The notes beneath the pieces were generated by a model. It ran no database searches. It worked only from the letters and a program-made list of their open reading frames with translations, and was not told the origin of the DNA. Both the position numbers and the translations under genes were made by a program. Shown piece by piece: positions 1 to 8,214 of a stretch of DNA of 64,000 nucleotides (the stretch's first letter is position 1; each line of letters begins with the position of its first letter). Location: NCBI RefSeq assembly GCF_000297775.1, contig NZ_JH815519.1, positions 83,073 to 147,072 of the forward strand. Reading direction: 5' to 3'. The DNA is from Sutterella wadsworthensis 2_1_59BFAA (GTDB taxonomy: Bacteria; Pseudomonadota; Gammaproteobacteria; Burkholderiales; Burkholderiaceae_F).

Positions 1-546
1 GAGGACATCCTCATCGCCGTTACGGATGGCCTGAAGGGCATGACGGAAGCTCTTGAAACCGTCTATCCGCAGACCCTCCATCAGACCTGCATCGTCCACC
101 TTATCCGCGCATCCACGTCATTCGTCTCTCATAAAGACAGGGCGGCCGTGTGCAAGGAGCTTAAGCCCATCTATCAGGCAATGGATGCCGACGCTGCAGA
201 ACGCGCTCTGGAGCGCTTTGGGAGCACGGCCATGGGCAAGAAGTACCCTGCCATCATCCAGATCTGGGAACGCGCCTGGGCACAGGTAATCCCGTTCTTC
301 CAGTTTCCTCCTGAGATCCGTACGCTGATCTATACGACCAATGCGATTGAAGGGCTCAACCGTGCTATCAGGAAGGTGATCAAGACGCGCACTCTGTTCC
401 CCAATGAGGACGCTGCCAAGAAGCTGATTTACCTGGCCATCATGAATTTCACGGCCTCCTGGAAGCGTGCTACGCCCAAGTGGGCTGCTGCCATGCCCCA
501 GTTCGCTCTGCTGTTTGGTGAGCGCTTTACAGGTGCCATGGAGTAA
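1..546 (+). CDS. IS256-family transposase, C-terminal part (5' end outside window)
   Basis: The reading frame is open from base 1 and ends at a TAA at 544-546, giving the last 181 residues of a mutator-type (IS256) DDE transposase. The first residues read DILIAVTDGLKGM, the region around the second catalytic Asp of this family. Further on, IYTTNAIEGLNRAIRK carries the segment with the catalytic Glu, followed by the usual helical tail that mentions the next residues of the KK-rich end. About half of a normal 400-residue protein is visible. Nothing in the visible part is broken, so the copy may be intact beyond the window edge. Confidence 0.9.
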   Translation, partial: EDILIAVTDGLKGMTEALETVYPQTLHQTCIVHLIRASTSFVSHKDRAAVCKELKPIYQAMDADAAERALERFGSTAMGKKYPAIIQIWERAWAQVIPFFQFPPEIRTLIYTTNAIEGLNRAIRKVIKTRTLFPNEDAAKKLIYLAIMNFTASWKRATPKWAAAMPQFALLFGERFTGAME

Positions 547-599
547 GGAAGGGATATGATTAGACCTCTCGCGCTAACGCGCCAGCCGCTTCGCGGCGC

Positions 600-670
600 G
601 CGATAGCGGGGGCTAAGGAGGATCCTCCCGCGCTCCGCGCGGGCCCCTCCACCTTAGCCCCCGCTATCGC
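600..670. repeat. Perfect 19-bp inverted repeat (long hairpin) in IS256 3' end
   Basis: Bases 600-618 are exactly complementary to 652-670. Inside, after a one-base mismatch, three further pairs form and a second GC-only stem (627-633 with 637-643) closes around a 3-base loop. The structure has no T-tract, so it is not a simple terminator. It may stop outside transcription from entering the transposase or mark an older insertion. Confidence 0.75.
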
Positions 671-703
671 ATCAGGTCTGGCATACTGCATCTCAAATAC
701 AAA

Positions 704-725
704 GGGCAGCCTCGTTGGGCTGCCC
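704..725. repeat. 8-bp hairpin inside IS256 right end
   Basis: Bases 704-711 (gggcagcc) pair with 718-725 (ggctgccc) around a 6-base loop, preceded by AAA. It lies between the transposase stop and the right terminal repeat and could act as a weak terminator. Confidence 0.45.
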
Positions 726-765
726 CTGGAATAACCTCCCCAGACACAGAAATCCTGACACTCCC

Positions 766-1007
766 GAACTCCGCACCAAAGCGCACGCATGCGAACGCTA
801 TCGCATGATTTGATACTGAGACCTAATAGAATGCAATCCCAAGGAGGAGTTCTTTTGCGCCGAGACTTGACAAAGTTCCGACCATTAGCATAGCTAATAG
901 TAATAGTTAGGAAAACTGTTGGTTTTTGTAGCTTTTCCCTTCGAAAAATAAGATTTCCTTGACTTCGAGCGGTTCACCTCTCTTGCCGCACGGAAAAGGA
1001 GAAAGCT
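766..1007 (+). other. Intergenic leader region upstream of the ureohydrolase gene
   Basis: No gene of normal size is visible. The region has a TTGACA hexamer at 867-872 without a convincing -10 partner. It also has a very strong ribosome binding site, AAGGAGG at 841-847, placed 7 bases before a TTG at 855 that opens a 12-codon frame ending at a TAG at 891-893. This could be a leader peptide or the start of a lost gene. The ureohydrolase ribosome binding site, AAAGGAGAAA, is just before 1008. Confidence 0.4.
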
Positions 1008-1967
1008 ATGCCTGAAAAAATTCACAATCTTCCGATCACTGGCATCGCCAGTTTTGCCAAGTATCCGATTTGCACAGATCTGGACGCTCTGGACGACGCC
1101 GACGTTTGCGTGATGGGTATTCCGTATGACATGGGCGCCCCCTATCTTTCTGGCGCCAAGTTCGGTCCTCGTCGCATTCGTGAAGTTTCCTGCCACTATG
1201 GCCGCGGCGACGCGGGCTTCTGGGATCCCGAACGTCTGGAACAGTATCTTGCTGCTCCGGTCAAGATCGTTGACGGCGGTGACGTTGACATGGACCCGAT
1301 GGAATACCGCAATACGTTCGACAACGTTGAAGAAGCCATCCGCAAGATCATCTCGAAGGGCGCCCTGCCCGTCATGATGGGTGGCGACCACTCGGTGACC
1401 ATCCCGATCGCCCGCGCTCTCGACATGTACGAGGACCTTTGCATTGTTCAGTTTGACGCGCATCTCGACTTCGGCATGCGCATCAATACGAACGGTAGCC
1501 CTATGCGCATGGTTTCCCAGATGCCGCACTTCACCAAGATGTGCCAGATCGGCATGCGCGGCCTCGGTTCCAATACCCGAGAAGACTTCCAGGCGGCCTA
1601 TGACTATGGCTCCGTCGTGATCCCGGCCCGCAAGGCTCTTGAAATGGGTGCTCAGGAAGTGCTCAAGATGATCCCGAAGGCCAAGAACTACTACGTCACG
1701 ATCGACATTGACGGCTATGACATGAACACCGCCCCTGGTGTTGGTTCTCCGTCGCCCGGCGGTCTCAACTATGTCTTCGAAACCGACGTTCTCGAAGGCA
1801 TCGCCAAGATGGGCAACGTCGTCGGCTTCGACCTGGTTGAAGTCGCGCCCCAGTATGACCCGACTGGCATCACACCGCGTCTCGGCGCCATGACGATGCT
1901 CGCCTTCATGGGCTTCATCATGAAGGAACGCGAAATGAAGGGGCTGCTGAAGCACCAGCAAGCCTAA
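1008..1967 (+). CDS. speB: Agmatinase-like ureohydrolase (arginase family)
   Basis: The 319-residue protein belongs to the manganese ureohydrolases, which hydrolyse a guanidino group to release urea. All metal ligands are present: His128 (GGDHS), Asp150, His152 and Asp154 (DAHLD), and Asp233 and Asp235 (DIDGYD). Glu278 in the LVEVAPQYD segment is the usual guanidino-contact position. Length is normal. The DAHLDF wording, rather than DAHTDT as in E. coli SpeB, places it in a branch whose substrate is less certain; agmatine is likely, but guanidine or guanidinobutyrate cannot be excluded. The ATG at 1008 follows a good AAGGAGAAA ribosome binding site. A terminator separates it from the dicarboxylate carrier downstream. 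Confidence 0.85.
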   Translation: MPEKIHNLPITGIASFAKYPICTDLDALDDADVCVMGIPYDMGAPYLSGAKFGPRRIREVSCHYGRGDAGFWDPERLEQYLAAPVKIVDGGDVDMDPMEYRNTFDNVEEAIRKIISKGALPVMMGGDHSVTIPIARALDMYEDLCIVQFDAHLDFGMRINTNGSPMRMVSQMPHFTKMCQIGMRGLGSNTREDFQAAYDYGSVVIPARKALEMGAQEVLKMIPKAKNYYVTIDIDGYDMNTAPGVGSPSPGGLNYVFETDVLEGIAKMGNVVGFDLVEVAPQYDPTGITPRLGAMTMLAFMGFIMKEREMKGLLKHQQA

Positions 1968-1989
1968 TAGGCATTACCCCGCCTTACCG

Positions 1990-2030
1990 GCCGGCTGAGA
2001 CTCTTTGCCCCCCGCCTCAGCCGGCTTTTT
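1990..2030 (+). terminator. Rho-independent terminator after the ureohydrolase gene
   Basis: A perfect 10-bp stem (1990-1999 with 2016-2025) is followed by TTTTT at 2026-2030. Confidence 0.85.
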
Positions 2031-2065
2031 CTCATCTCCGAATCGTTCGACTAAGGAGACCCCTC

Positions 2066-3385
2066 ATGTTCTGGTTGGAACTTTTAGTTGTCCTGGCCGC
2101 ATTGGCGCTTGGCGCTCGATTGGGCGGCATCTTCCTCGGTATCGCCGGCGGTCTCGGCCTTGCCTTCCTCGTCTTTGTTTTTGGTCTTGCTCCCTCCGCT
2201 CCGCCGATTGACGTGATGCTCATCATCACGGCTGTGATCGTCGCAGCCAGCGTCCTTCAGGTCGCAGGTGGCATGGATTACTTGGTGTCCGTCGCGGAAA
2301 AGATCCTGCGTTCGAACCCGAAGTACATCACGTTCCTGGCGCCGATGGTGTGCTATCTCTTCACGTTCATGGCTGGTACGGGCAACATTGCCTTTGCCCT
2401 TCTCCCTGTGATCGCCGAAGTGGCTCGCGAAACAGGCGTTCGTCCTGAAAGGCCGATGAGTATTTCCGTCGTGGCTTCTCAGCAGGCCATTACGGCTAGT
2501 CCGGTTTCCGCCGCCATGGCTGCTCTGGTTGCTCTTCTCAGCCCGCTCGGCGTCGGCATGGGTCAGATCATGCTGGTCTGCGTCCCCGCCACGCTCATCG
2601 GCTGCTTCCTCGGCGCGCTTTCCGTCTGCAAGCGTGGCGTTGAGCTCGACAAGGATCCTGTGTACCAGCGTCGTCTGGCTGCCGGCGTCATCAAGGCGAG
2701 CGAGTCTCGTGAAAAGGTTGCCTTTGTGCCGAAGAAGGGTGCCAAGCTTTCCGTCGCGATCTTCGTGCTCGGTGCTGTTCTGATCGTGCTCTTCGGTACG
2801 ATCCCCTCCCTGCGCCCGACCTTCATGGTCGAAGGCAAGCTTGTGACGCTCTCCATGACGCATATCATCGAGATCATCATGCTTGTGGTTGCCGGCGTCG
2901 TCTCGCTCCTTTGCAAGCCCAATATTGACGAAGTGGCCAAGAGCTCGGTGTTCCAGGCTGGTATGACGGGTGTGATTTGCATCTTCGGTCTCGCATGGAT
3001 GGGGGACACGCTCATCACGGCCTATTTGCCCGACATCAAGGCCATGACGCAGGCATTCGTGCAGGATCATCCTTGGACCTTTGCAGTCGGTCTGATGTGC
3101 GTCGCTTCGGTGGTGCTCTCTCAGGCTGCTACGACGCGACTGCTGTATCCGCTTGCCATTGCCCTCGGTCTTTCCCCGATCGCTCTGGTAGCCTCCTGGC
3201 CCGCTACTGGCTGCCTCTATATCATCCCGACTTATGCTACGATCGTTGCTGGCTGTGCATTTGACTCCACGGGCACGACTCACATCGGCAAGTACGTCAT
3301 CAACCACAGTTATCTGATCCCCGGTCTGATCACGACTTGTTCGAGCGTTGCAATCGGTTTTGCCATTGCTCAGGTTGTCCTTTAA
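2066..3385 (+). CDS. dcuB: Anaerobic C4-dicarboxylate carrier, DcuA/DcuB family
   Basis: The 439-residue protein is an inner-membrane carrier with about ten hydrophobic segments that exchanges fumarate, malate or aspartate for succinate during anaerobic growth. Family signatures are spread through the chain: QVAGGMDYLV, NPKYITFLAPMV, GTGNIAFALLPVI, QQAITASPVSAA and GTTHIGKYVINH. Several stretches (APPIDVML, RPERPM, ELDKDP, HIGKYVINHS) look closer to E. coli DcuB than DcuA, so the symbol is given with that caution. The ATG at 2066 follows CTAAGGAGA. The upstream terminator suggests separate transcription from the ureohydrolase gene. Such a carrier fits the fumarate-reductase-like flavoproteins found elsewhere in the window. 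Confidence 0.9.
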   Translation: MFWLELLVVLAALALGARLGGIFLGIAGGLGLAFLVFVFGLAPSAPPIDVMLIITAVIVAASVLQVAGGMDYLVSVAEKILRSNPKYITFLAPMVCYLFTFMAGTGNIAFALLPVIAEVARETGVRPERPMSISVVASQQAITASPVSAAMAALVALLSPLGVGMGQIMLVCVPATLIGCFLGALSVCKRGVELDKDPVYQRRLAAGVIKASESREKVAFVPKKGAKLSVAIFVLGAVLIVLFGTIPSLRPTFMVEGKLVTLSMTHIIEIIMLVVAGVVSLLCKPNIDEVAKSSVFQAGMTGVICIFGLAWMGDTLITAYLPDIKAMTQAFVQDHPWTFAVGLMCVASVVLSQAATTRLLYPLAIALGLSPIALVASWPATGCLYIIPTYATIVAGCAFDSTGTTHIGKYVINHSYLIPGLITTCSSVAIGFAIAQVVL

Positions 3386-3406
3386 TAGAGGTCTGATCCT
3401 TTGAAA

Positions 3407-3444
3407 ACAGAGGGCCTTCGGAAACGAAGGCCCTCTGTTCTTTC
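3407..3444. terminator. Bidirectional terminator between dcuB and the lysR remnant
   Basis: A perfect 14-bp stem (3407-3420 with 3425-3438) closes on a GAAA tetraloop and is flanked by A-rich and T-rich sequence. The two neighbouring genes converge on it. Confidence 0.85.
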
Positions 3445-3451
3445 ATCTGGT

Positions 3452-3946
3452 TCAGAGATCGTTCAAAAACAGTTCTTCCGCAGTCCACGGCATTGTGGAG
3501 CGAATAAGCGGGAGGACATCTTCTTTTATGCACTGATGGCAAGCCGATCCGACCGTTTCCATGAGGCTGAGCGGCGTGCTTTTCTTTCTTGCTAGCAACA
3601 GCTCGCGCGGCGGGCACGGGTGCGGAGCTTGAAGAATTTTGCAAGAGGCGATGAAGTCACGGGCACCTAATAAAGCCAGCGGCTGAGTCAGAGACCAGCC
3701 AAACCCTGCATTGACTAGAGAGAAGACGGTTAAATTGTCGTCGACCGCAAAGGTAGTGGGAAGATCAAGATGCGCCTGAGCGAGAACCATCTCCGTCTGT
3801 AGCCCTGAAGCGGTATTGCTTGTATAACGGATCAAAGGGATGCCGCAATACTGAAGATCCTCCCATTGCCACGACTGTCGACGTTTGGCGACGGCTTCTG
3901 GAAGAAGAATGACATGGGGTTCTAGGAAAAGAGTGCGTTGATCTAG
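3452..3946 (-). pseudogene. LysR-type regulator, C-terminal half (interrupted by IS)
   Basis: Read on the minus strand from the ATCTAG target duplication at 3941-3946, the frame is open to the TGA at 3452-3454 and gives about 162 residues of a LysR effector-binding domain. It includes the segment VFSLVNAGFGWSLTQPLAL that is typical of the second subdomain. The matching N-terminal half is at 5830-6306. Joining the halves with one copy of the duplication gives a continuous frame of about 321 residues, a normal LysR length. No other damage is visible, so the gene looks recently inactivated. Confidence 0.85.
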
Positions 3947-4002
3947 CCTAAAAGTCGTCGAAAGACCCCACGAAACCCTGTTGGGAGTAGGTCTTTTAAA
4001 CT

Positions 4003-4029
4003 AAAAGTCCGTGAAACACACGGACTTTT
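4003..4029. terminator. Insulating terminator at the IS left end
   Basis: An 11-bp stem (4003-4013 with 4019-4029) has AAAA on the left and TTTT on the right, so it can act in both directions. It lies between the IS end and the transposase promoter, where it would block read-through from outside; this use is inferred. Confidence 0.75.
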
Positions 4030-4031
4030 TA

Positions 4032-4061
4032 TTGACTCCAATAGTGCACCTATAATATAAT
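4032..4061 (+). promoter_or_regulatory. Transposase promoter
   Basis: TTGACT at 4032-4037 and TATAAT at 4056-4061 are separated by 18 bases. A second overlapping TATAAT is at 4051-4056 but at too short a distance. Confidence 0.7.
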
Positions 4062-4085
4062 ACAGGTACACCATTGGAGCAGATT

Positions 4086-5801
4086 ATGGGACGTCCTCTC
4101 ACTGGAAAAAAGCATGTTGGAATTCGTCGTGACACCCGCCCGAATGGCGATGTTTACGTGTATGAACGCGTCACCGGATATGACGCCAAGACGCAGAAAA
4201 CCAAGACGATCTCTACCCGACTTCTTGGAAAAATCCTGGCCGGAACGACGGAAATGATCCCGACTCGCCCCAAAAAATCGCGTTCTGAGGTTGTAGAGCC
4301 TCCGGTTGAAGCTGTGCGCACGCATGTCGGACTGCAGACAATTCTCGAATGGGCCGGAAAGGAATCGGGCATCGATGAGGATCTGAAGACATGCTTCGAG
4401 ATTGGGGAGGCTCAGAAATTGAGTTCAATCGCCCGATATTGGGTTGCCACTGATGGTGATACGCTGCCTCGCATGGAGACGTGGCAGATGATGAATCCGT
4501 TGCCTTACGAGTACCCCATCACGCAGGATGTGTACGGCAAGCTTTTTGCGTCTGTCGGACGTAATGAGTCAGGCGTGCAAGCCTATTTTCGAAGCCGTGC
4601 TCAAAGAGTTTCCTCGTCGGGCTTGAATTTGGCTCTGGACACAACGACCTTTTCTACATATTCGAAGAATCAAATCGAAGCGCGTCAGGGATTCAACAAG
4701 GATGGCGACGGACTGGATACGATCAAGCTTCTGGTCCTGTATTCAGTTGAGAATCGAGAACCGGTAGCTTTCAGCAAGCAGCCGGGAAACATTCCGGACA
4801 AGATCTCGCTGGCAAATTCTCTACGGCAGCTTGAGGTGCTGGGTCTCTCTGCACCGGTTATCGTGGCTGACAACGGCTTTTACTGTCAGGCCAACATGAC
4901 GTACCTCGCGCGGGAGCACGTGAAGTTCCTGATGCTCGCCAACAGCACCGACAAATGGGTTCGTGAAGAAATTGATGCTGTTCGCGAAGAGATTGGCGCT
5001 TTCGAAAATTCCTGTCCGTTTGATGTCGGTGTCAATGCCGTCATGCGTCGTCGCCAGCACGATTTCAGCATCGTTCGTCAGCGCACGCGCGGCAACTACG
5101 AAGCAGGACAGACTGAAACATTCACCCGGCGATTGTATGTTCATGTTTGTTACAAGCCGGAAGCAGCTCCGATTCAAGAAAGACGTCTCAAGGAGAGCCT
5201 TTTTTCAATCAAGAAAGATTTGGAAGATGGTGTTGAAGAATTCCGACCTGCCGCCCAGAAGCTGATCGACAACTTCCTCATCGTGAAGCGCACAAGCAAA
5301 GGCGTCAAGGTTTCCTTCAAGAATGAAAAGATCGAAGAAGCCAAGCGATACTGGGGGTACTTTGTCCTCGTGAGCAACGAAATTTGCGATCCCTTTGAAG
5401 CTCTGAAAGCATACCGCTCCCGCGAAAAGATTGAAGAGTTGTTCGCGACCTACAAGGACAGCTTCGACGGACGCAAGCCCAGAACGTGGTATCCGGAAAA
5501 CCTTTACGGCAGACAATTCGCACAATTCGTCGGGCTGGGCTATCACTGCTTCCTGACGAAGAGAATTCAGGATGTGAAAAAGGGGCTTGCCCAAAAGAGC
5601 ACTGAAAAGAAAACGAAGGAAGAGTTGAATCTCGAAGAAAAGCTGCTTGCTTGGCTCGATCAGCACTCACTGATTCAAATTCTTGATTGGTTCCGTTGCG
5701 TCGACTACGTTGCTACGACAGGTAACGACAGTGCTTCCAAATGGGCCACGGAAACAACCAAACGCGATCAGCTATTCCTCAAGCTGCTTGGTGTCAGTTG
5801 A
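4086..5801 (+). CDS. IS1634-like DDE transposase
   Basis: The 571-residue protein is a full-length transposase of the IS4 superfamily. The catalytic triad is visible: Asp185 (ALDTTT), Asp262 (VADNGFY) and Glu450 in an exact Y-x2-R-x3-E-x6-K signature (YRSREKIEELFATYK). The large insert between the second Asp and the Glu fits IS1634 relatives. The ATG at 4086 is preferred because GGAG lies 7 bases upstream; a TTG at 4074 would add four residues. The gene is intact, and with perfect terminal repeats the element should be able to move. GC content is clearly lower than in the core genes of the window. Confidence 0.92.
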   Translation: MGRPLTGKKHVGIRRDTRPNGDVYVYERVTGYDAKTQKTKTISTRLLGKILAGTTEMIPTRPKKSRSEVVEPPVEAVRTHVGLQTILEWAGKESGIDEDLKTCFEIGEAQKLSSIARYWVATDGDTLPRMETWQMMNPLPYEYPITQDVYGKLFASVGRNESGVQAYFRSRAQRVSSSGLNLALDTTTFSTYSKNQIEARQGFNKDGDGLDTIKLLVLYSVENREPVAFSKQPGNIPDKISLANSLRQLEVLGLSAPVIVADNGFYCQANMTYLAREHVKFLMLANSTDKWVREEIDAVREEIGAFENSCPFDVGVNAVMRRRQHDFSIVRQRTRGNYEAGQTETFTRRLYVHVCYKPEAAPIQERRLKESLFSIKKDLEDGVEEFRPAAQKLIDNFLIVKRTSKGVKVSFKNEKIEEAKRYWGYFVLVSNEICDPFEALKAYRSREKIEELFATYKDSFDGRKPRTWYPENLYGRQFAQFVGLGYHCFLTKRIQDVKKGLAQKSTEKKTKEELNLEEKLLAWLDQHSLIQILDWFRCVDYVATTGNDSASKWATETTKRDQLFLKLLGVS

Positions 5802-5829
5802 ATCGTGGCCGCATTAGACGACTTTTAGG

Positions 5830-6306
5830 ATCTAGACGATCGGAGGAACGGAATTGGCCAGTGGCTATGATCACGTCTAGTTCGTCCAGAAGAAGTTTCT
5901 GGTACAGAATGTCAGAGGTACCGCAATGCACCGTTATGCGGCAATTCTGATCCAACAAGGTCTTGAAAAAGCGGGGACCGATGGTTCTGAGCAGAGACTC
6001 GACACACCCGATTCGGATGAAAGGACGCAGGAAGTTGCTACTCTGGAGATTGTGTAGGACATCCTTGATGTCCGTCTGCCGCTTGGACAATTCGGTATAC
6101 AACACTCCGGCTTCTTTTGTCGGCGTCAAGGGGCGTGTCGTCCGGTCGAACAAATCCAGACCGATCTGTACTTCCAATTGGGCGATGGTTTGACTGACGG
6201 CAGACTGAGTGACGCCGAGTTCGTGGGCAGCCTTTGAAAAACTTCTATGGCGGAAGACAACTAAGAAAAATGTCGTGGCGTTTGAAAAGAAGGGGTCGGT
6301 AGTCAT
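5830..6306 (-). pseudogene. LysR-type regulator, N-terminal half (interrupted by IS)
   Basis: The ATG at 6304-6306 begins about 159 residues with a clear LysR winged helix-turn-helix (FSKAAHELGVTQSAVSQTIA, then LFDR) and the first part of the effector domain (FIRIGCVESLLRTIG). The frame runs into the IS at 5829. The rest of the gene is at 3452-3946 on the same strand. A longer upstream frame to 6447 exists, but the residues before this ATG do not look like LysR. The regulated target is not visible because mobile DNA follows upstream. Confidence 0.85.
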
Positions 6307-6513
6307 AATGCTGTTCTCAAGGGCGGGCCGGCACCAATGTCGTGTCTCCTGAGCATTGATGATCCGATCTATGGTAGCCAAGAGCTTGCGGCAAAGCCAG
6401 ATTTTTGAAGCTCCCCTGTTTAAAGACAGAGGATTCACTTTGACCATCAGACAGCTCTTTCGGGGGGCAAAGCCGCCTGAACGTCACCGTCCGTACAAAG
6501 TGTGCGCGGCAGA
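6307..6513. other. Intergenic region between lysR start and IS1111 element
   Basis: No gene, clear promoter or repeat could be supported here. It would hold the lysR promoter and perhaps the start of a lost divergent gene. Confidence 0.3.
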
Positions 6514-6704
6514 CCTCTTAATTAGATGGTCAGCTCCCAAGGGGCATCGAACACCGGAGACCATCCATGCAGAACTTGACAAACGGGCAAAAAAAGAAGC
6601 ACTCTCTCTTTTCTCTCGCTAGCGGGCTCGGGGCCCATGCGAGTACACCGGCATCAAAGTGCCATTGAGTCCTGATACTCATACGACAAGAGGAGTGCTT
6701 CGAC

Positions 6705-7769
6705 ATGAATACTACACAAAATTCGACTAAAAGCAAAATCGTGAAAGTCATCGGCGTTGACCTCGCGAAAGATCACTGCGATGTCATCGGCTACGATGAG
6801 AACGGAAAAATTTGCTTAAGGCTGGATGGATGCTCCTATGCAAAGCTTCGGGAGATTCTGTCCAATCTGCCTCAGGCTGTTGTCCTGATGGAGGCATGCA
6901 AGGGCAGCATGTTCCATGCTCGGAGTATCGCTGATCTCGGTCATGAGGTGCGCCTTGTTAAAGGGGCCGACGTAAAGGCACTTCGCAATATCAATCATAA
7001 GAATGACCTGCGTGACGCCGCCTATATCGCCAAGCTTTACTTCGTACCAGGTACCACGTACGTCTACATTAAAAGTCAACAGCAGCAGTCCCTGCAGTTT
7101 CTGCAGAACGAGTATAAGAGCCTTCAGGAGTTGCGCATTCAAGCAGGCAATCAGATCCACGCGGGACTCGAAGAGTTCGGATGTCCCGTCCGAAAATCTT
7201 CGAAGTTCATTAAGACCCGCATGGTGGCACATCTTGAAAAGCATGCCGAGCTTATTCCTGAGGACGTGATGGCTTCGTTTAAGCGCAGGCGTGAGATTTG
7301 GCTCAATCTTCTACAGCAAGAGGAGGAAGCCAAGAGGCGGATGGAACAGGTGGCTGCAACGGATGCCAATGCAAAGCGCATCATGACGGTTCCCTGCGTT
7401 GGACCTCAGACGGCAGTAGGACTGCTGGTTCATATTGGCGTCGACATCGGGCGCTTCAAGAACAGCAGGCAGTTCGCGGCCTCCCTCGGGCTTGTACCAA
7501 AGCAGAACAGCACCGGCGGCAACAACACGCTCAACCACATCACCAAATGTGGGCCCAAGAGGCTTCGCTCCAATCTCGTGCAGTGCGCCCAACTCGTCCT
7601 CATGCACACGGAAAAGTGGAAAGGGAATTTCGGTGACTGGGTGCGAAAAATGCGAGACAGCGGAAAGAAACATGGCGTCATTGTCTGCGCCATCGCAGCC
7701 AAGTTAGCTCGAATCATTTATCGTCTGATGAAAGACAAGGTCGATTACACATCTGTACTAAGCTGTTAA
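6705..7769 (+). CDS. IS110-family (IS1111 group) DEDD transposase
   Basis: The 354-residue protein has the two-domain layout of IS110-type recombinases. The N-terminal RuvC-like DEDD residues are Asp19 (GVDLAKDH), Glu63 (LMEAC), and Asp101 and Asp104 (KNDLRDA). The C-terminal Transposase_20 domain has MTVPCVGPQTAVGLLVHIG and the serine-bearing segment VPKQNSTGG. The EQQ/NQI-type spacing (QQQQSLQFL, AGNQIHAGLEEFG) is typical of the IS1111 group. The start follows AGAGGAG. The gene is intact. Members of this family use an element-encoded bridge or seeker RNA to pick targets; the likely location is the 3' non-coding end. Confidence 0.92.
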   Translation: MNTTQNSTKSKIVKVIGVDLAKDHCDVIGYDENGKICLRLDGCSYAKLREILSNLPQAVVLMEACKGSMFHARSIADLGHEVRLVKGADVKALRNINHKNDLRDAAYIAKLYFVPGTTYVYIKSQQQQSLQFLQNEYKSLQELRIQAGNQIHAGLEEFGCPVRKSSKFIKTRMVAHLEKHAELIPEDVMASFKRRREIWLNLLQQEEEAKRRMEQVAATDANAKRIMTVPCVGPQTAVGLLVHIGVDIGRFKNSRQFAASLGLVPKQNSTGGNNTLNHITKCGPKRLRSNLVQCAQLVLMHTEKWKGNFGDWVRKMRDSGKKHGVIVCAIAAKLARIIYRLMKDKVDYTSVLSC

Positions 7770-7919
7770 AGGTGCATATCGCACAGAGCGATCATCGGCC
7801 AATTCCCGCCAAGGACTACGAAGGCAACTACTAGTGACGAATCGTGCTCAACGCAATAGAGTGATGCTGTGAACGGTAATGTGATATCGCGTAGTTAGCG
7901 TTAATCACGCCCTCTTAAT
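7770..7919 (+). ncRNA. Candidate bridge/seeker RNA region of the IS1111 element
   Basis: The 150 bases after the transposase stop are non-coding and rich in short inverted repeats. One hairpin near 7777-7792 has atcgc/gcgat arms. Another near 7881-7907 has gtgat/atcac outer arms. The 9-bp pair 7853-7861/7927-7935 reaches just past the proposed end. In the IS1111 group the guide RNA is known to come from this side of the transposase. Limits and strand are inferred and no consensus was checked. Confidence 0.35.
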
Positions 7920-8214
7920 AAAGCACCTCTATTGCCCCGAATCTCACTATGTCGGCGGAGGTTTAGGAATGAATACCTCCTGACCGCGGATGTATTTCAG
8001 TGAAGCCCTTTCTTCAACTTCGAATGAGTTGCAGCAGGTTTCTTCTGGTAGAAGTCTGAATGAGTTACAGGCGCGCAGTGCGCGCTCAAAAAGGAAGGAA
8101 ATAGAGTCTGCTGAAAGCTTGTTGTGCGCAAGTCGACGAGGCCTTTCGAGCGACTTACCGGGCGCTGCGCTCACGAAGAGAATGGGGAACCAAACCCGGG
8201 CAGGCAGCTGCTTG
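7920..8214. other. Intergenic mobile-element debris
   Basis: No believable gene is present. The stretch has three local inverted repeats: ggaggt/acctcc at 7957-7980, gcgcgc-agt-gcgcgc near 8071-8085, and aagtcg/cgactt around 8130-8156. They look like remnants of element ends. An 85-codon frame at 7990-8247 has no family features and is not called. Confidence 0.4.

Larger units (their letters stand above)
1..765 (+). mobile_element. IS256-family insertion sequence, right part
   Basis: The element contains the transposase end at 1-546. A candidate right terminal repeat lies at 743-765 (reads gacacagaaatcctgacact), which resembles IS256-family ends. The left end is outside the window, so the target duplication cannot be checked. 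Between the gene and the end are two strong hairpins, described separately. Confidence 0.6.
3947..5829 (+). mobile_element. Complete IS1634-like (IS4 superfamily) insertion sequence
   Basis: The element is 1883 bp. It is bounded by perfect 13-bp terminal inverted repeats (3947-3959 cctaaaagtcgtc and 5817-5829 gacgacttttagg) and flanked by a 6-bp direct duplication ATCTAG (3941-3946 and 5830-5835). It carries one transposase gene with its own promoter and an insulating terminator. It sits inside a lysR gene. Confidence 0.9.
6514..7919 (+). mobile_element. IS110-family (IS1111 group) element, ends tentative
   Basis: A 9-bp direct repeat cctcttaat occurs at 6514-6522 and 7911-7919, 1397 bp apart. 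This is close to the usual length of IS1111 elements and brackets the transposase with non-coding DNA on both sides. IS110-family elements lack ordinary terminal inverted repeats, so the boundaries are inferred from this repeat only. Confidence 0.5.

Noticed and set aside
560-790. 76-codon frame on the minus strand
   Set aside because: It runs through the perfect 19-bp palindrome of the IS256 end, which explains its open frame.
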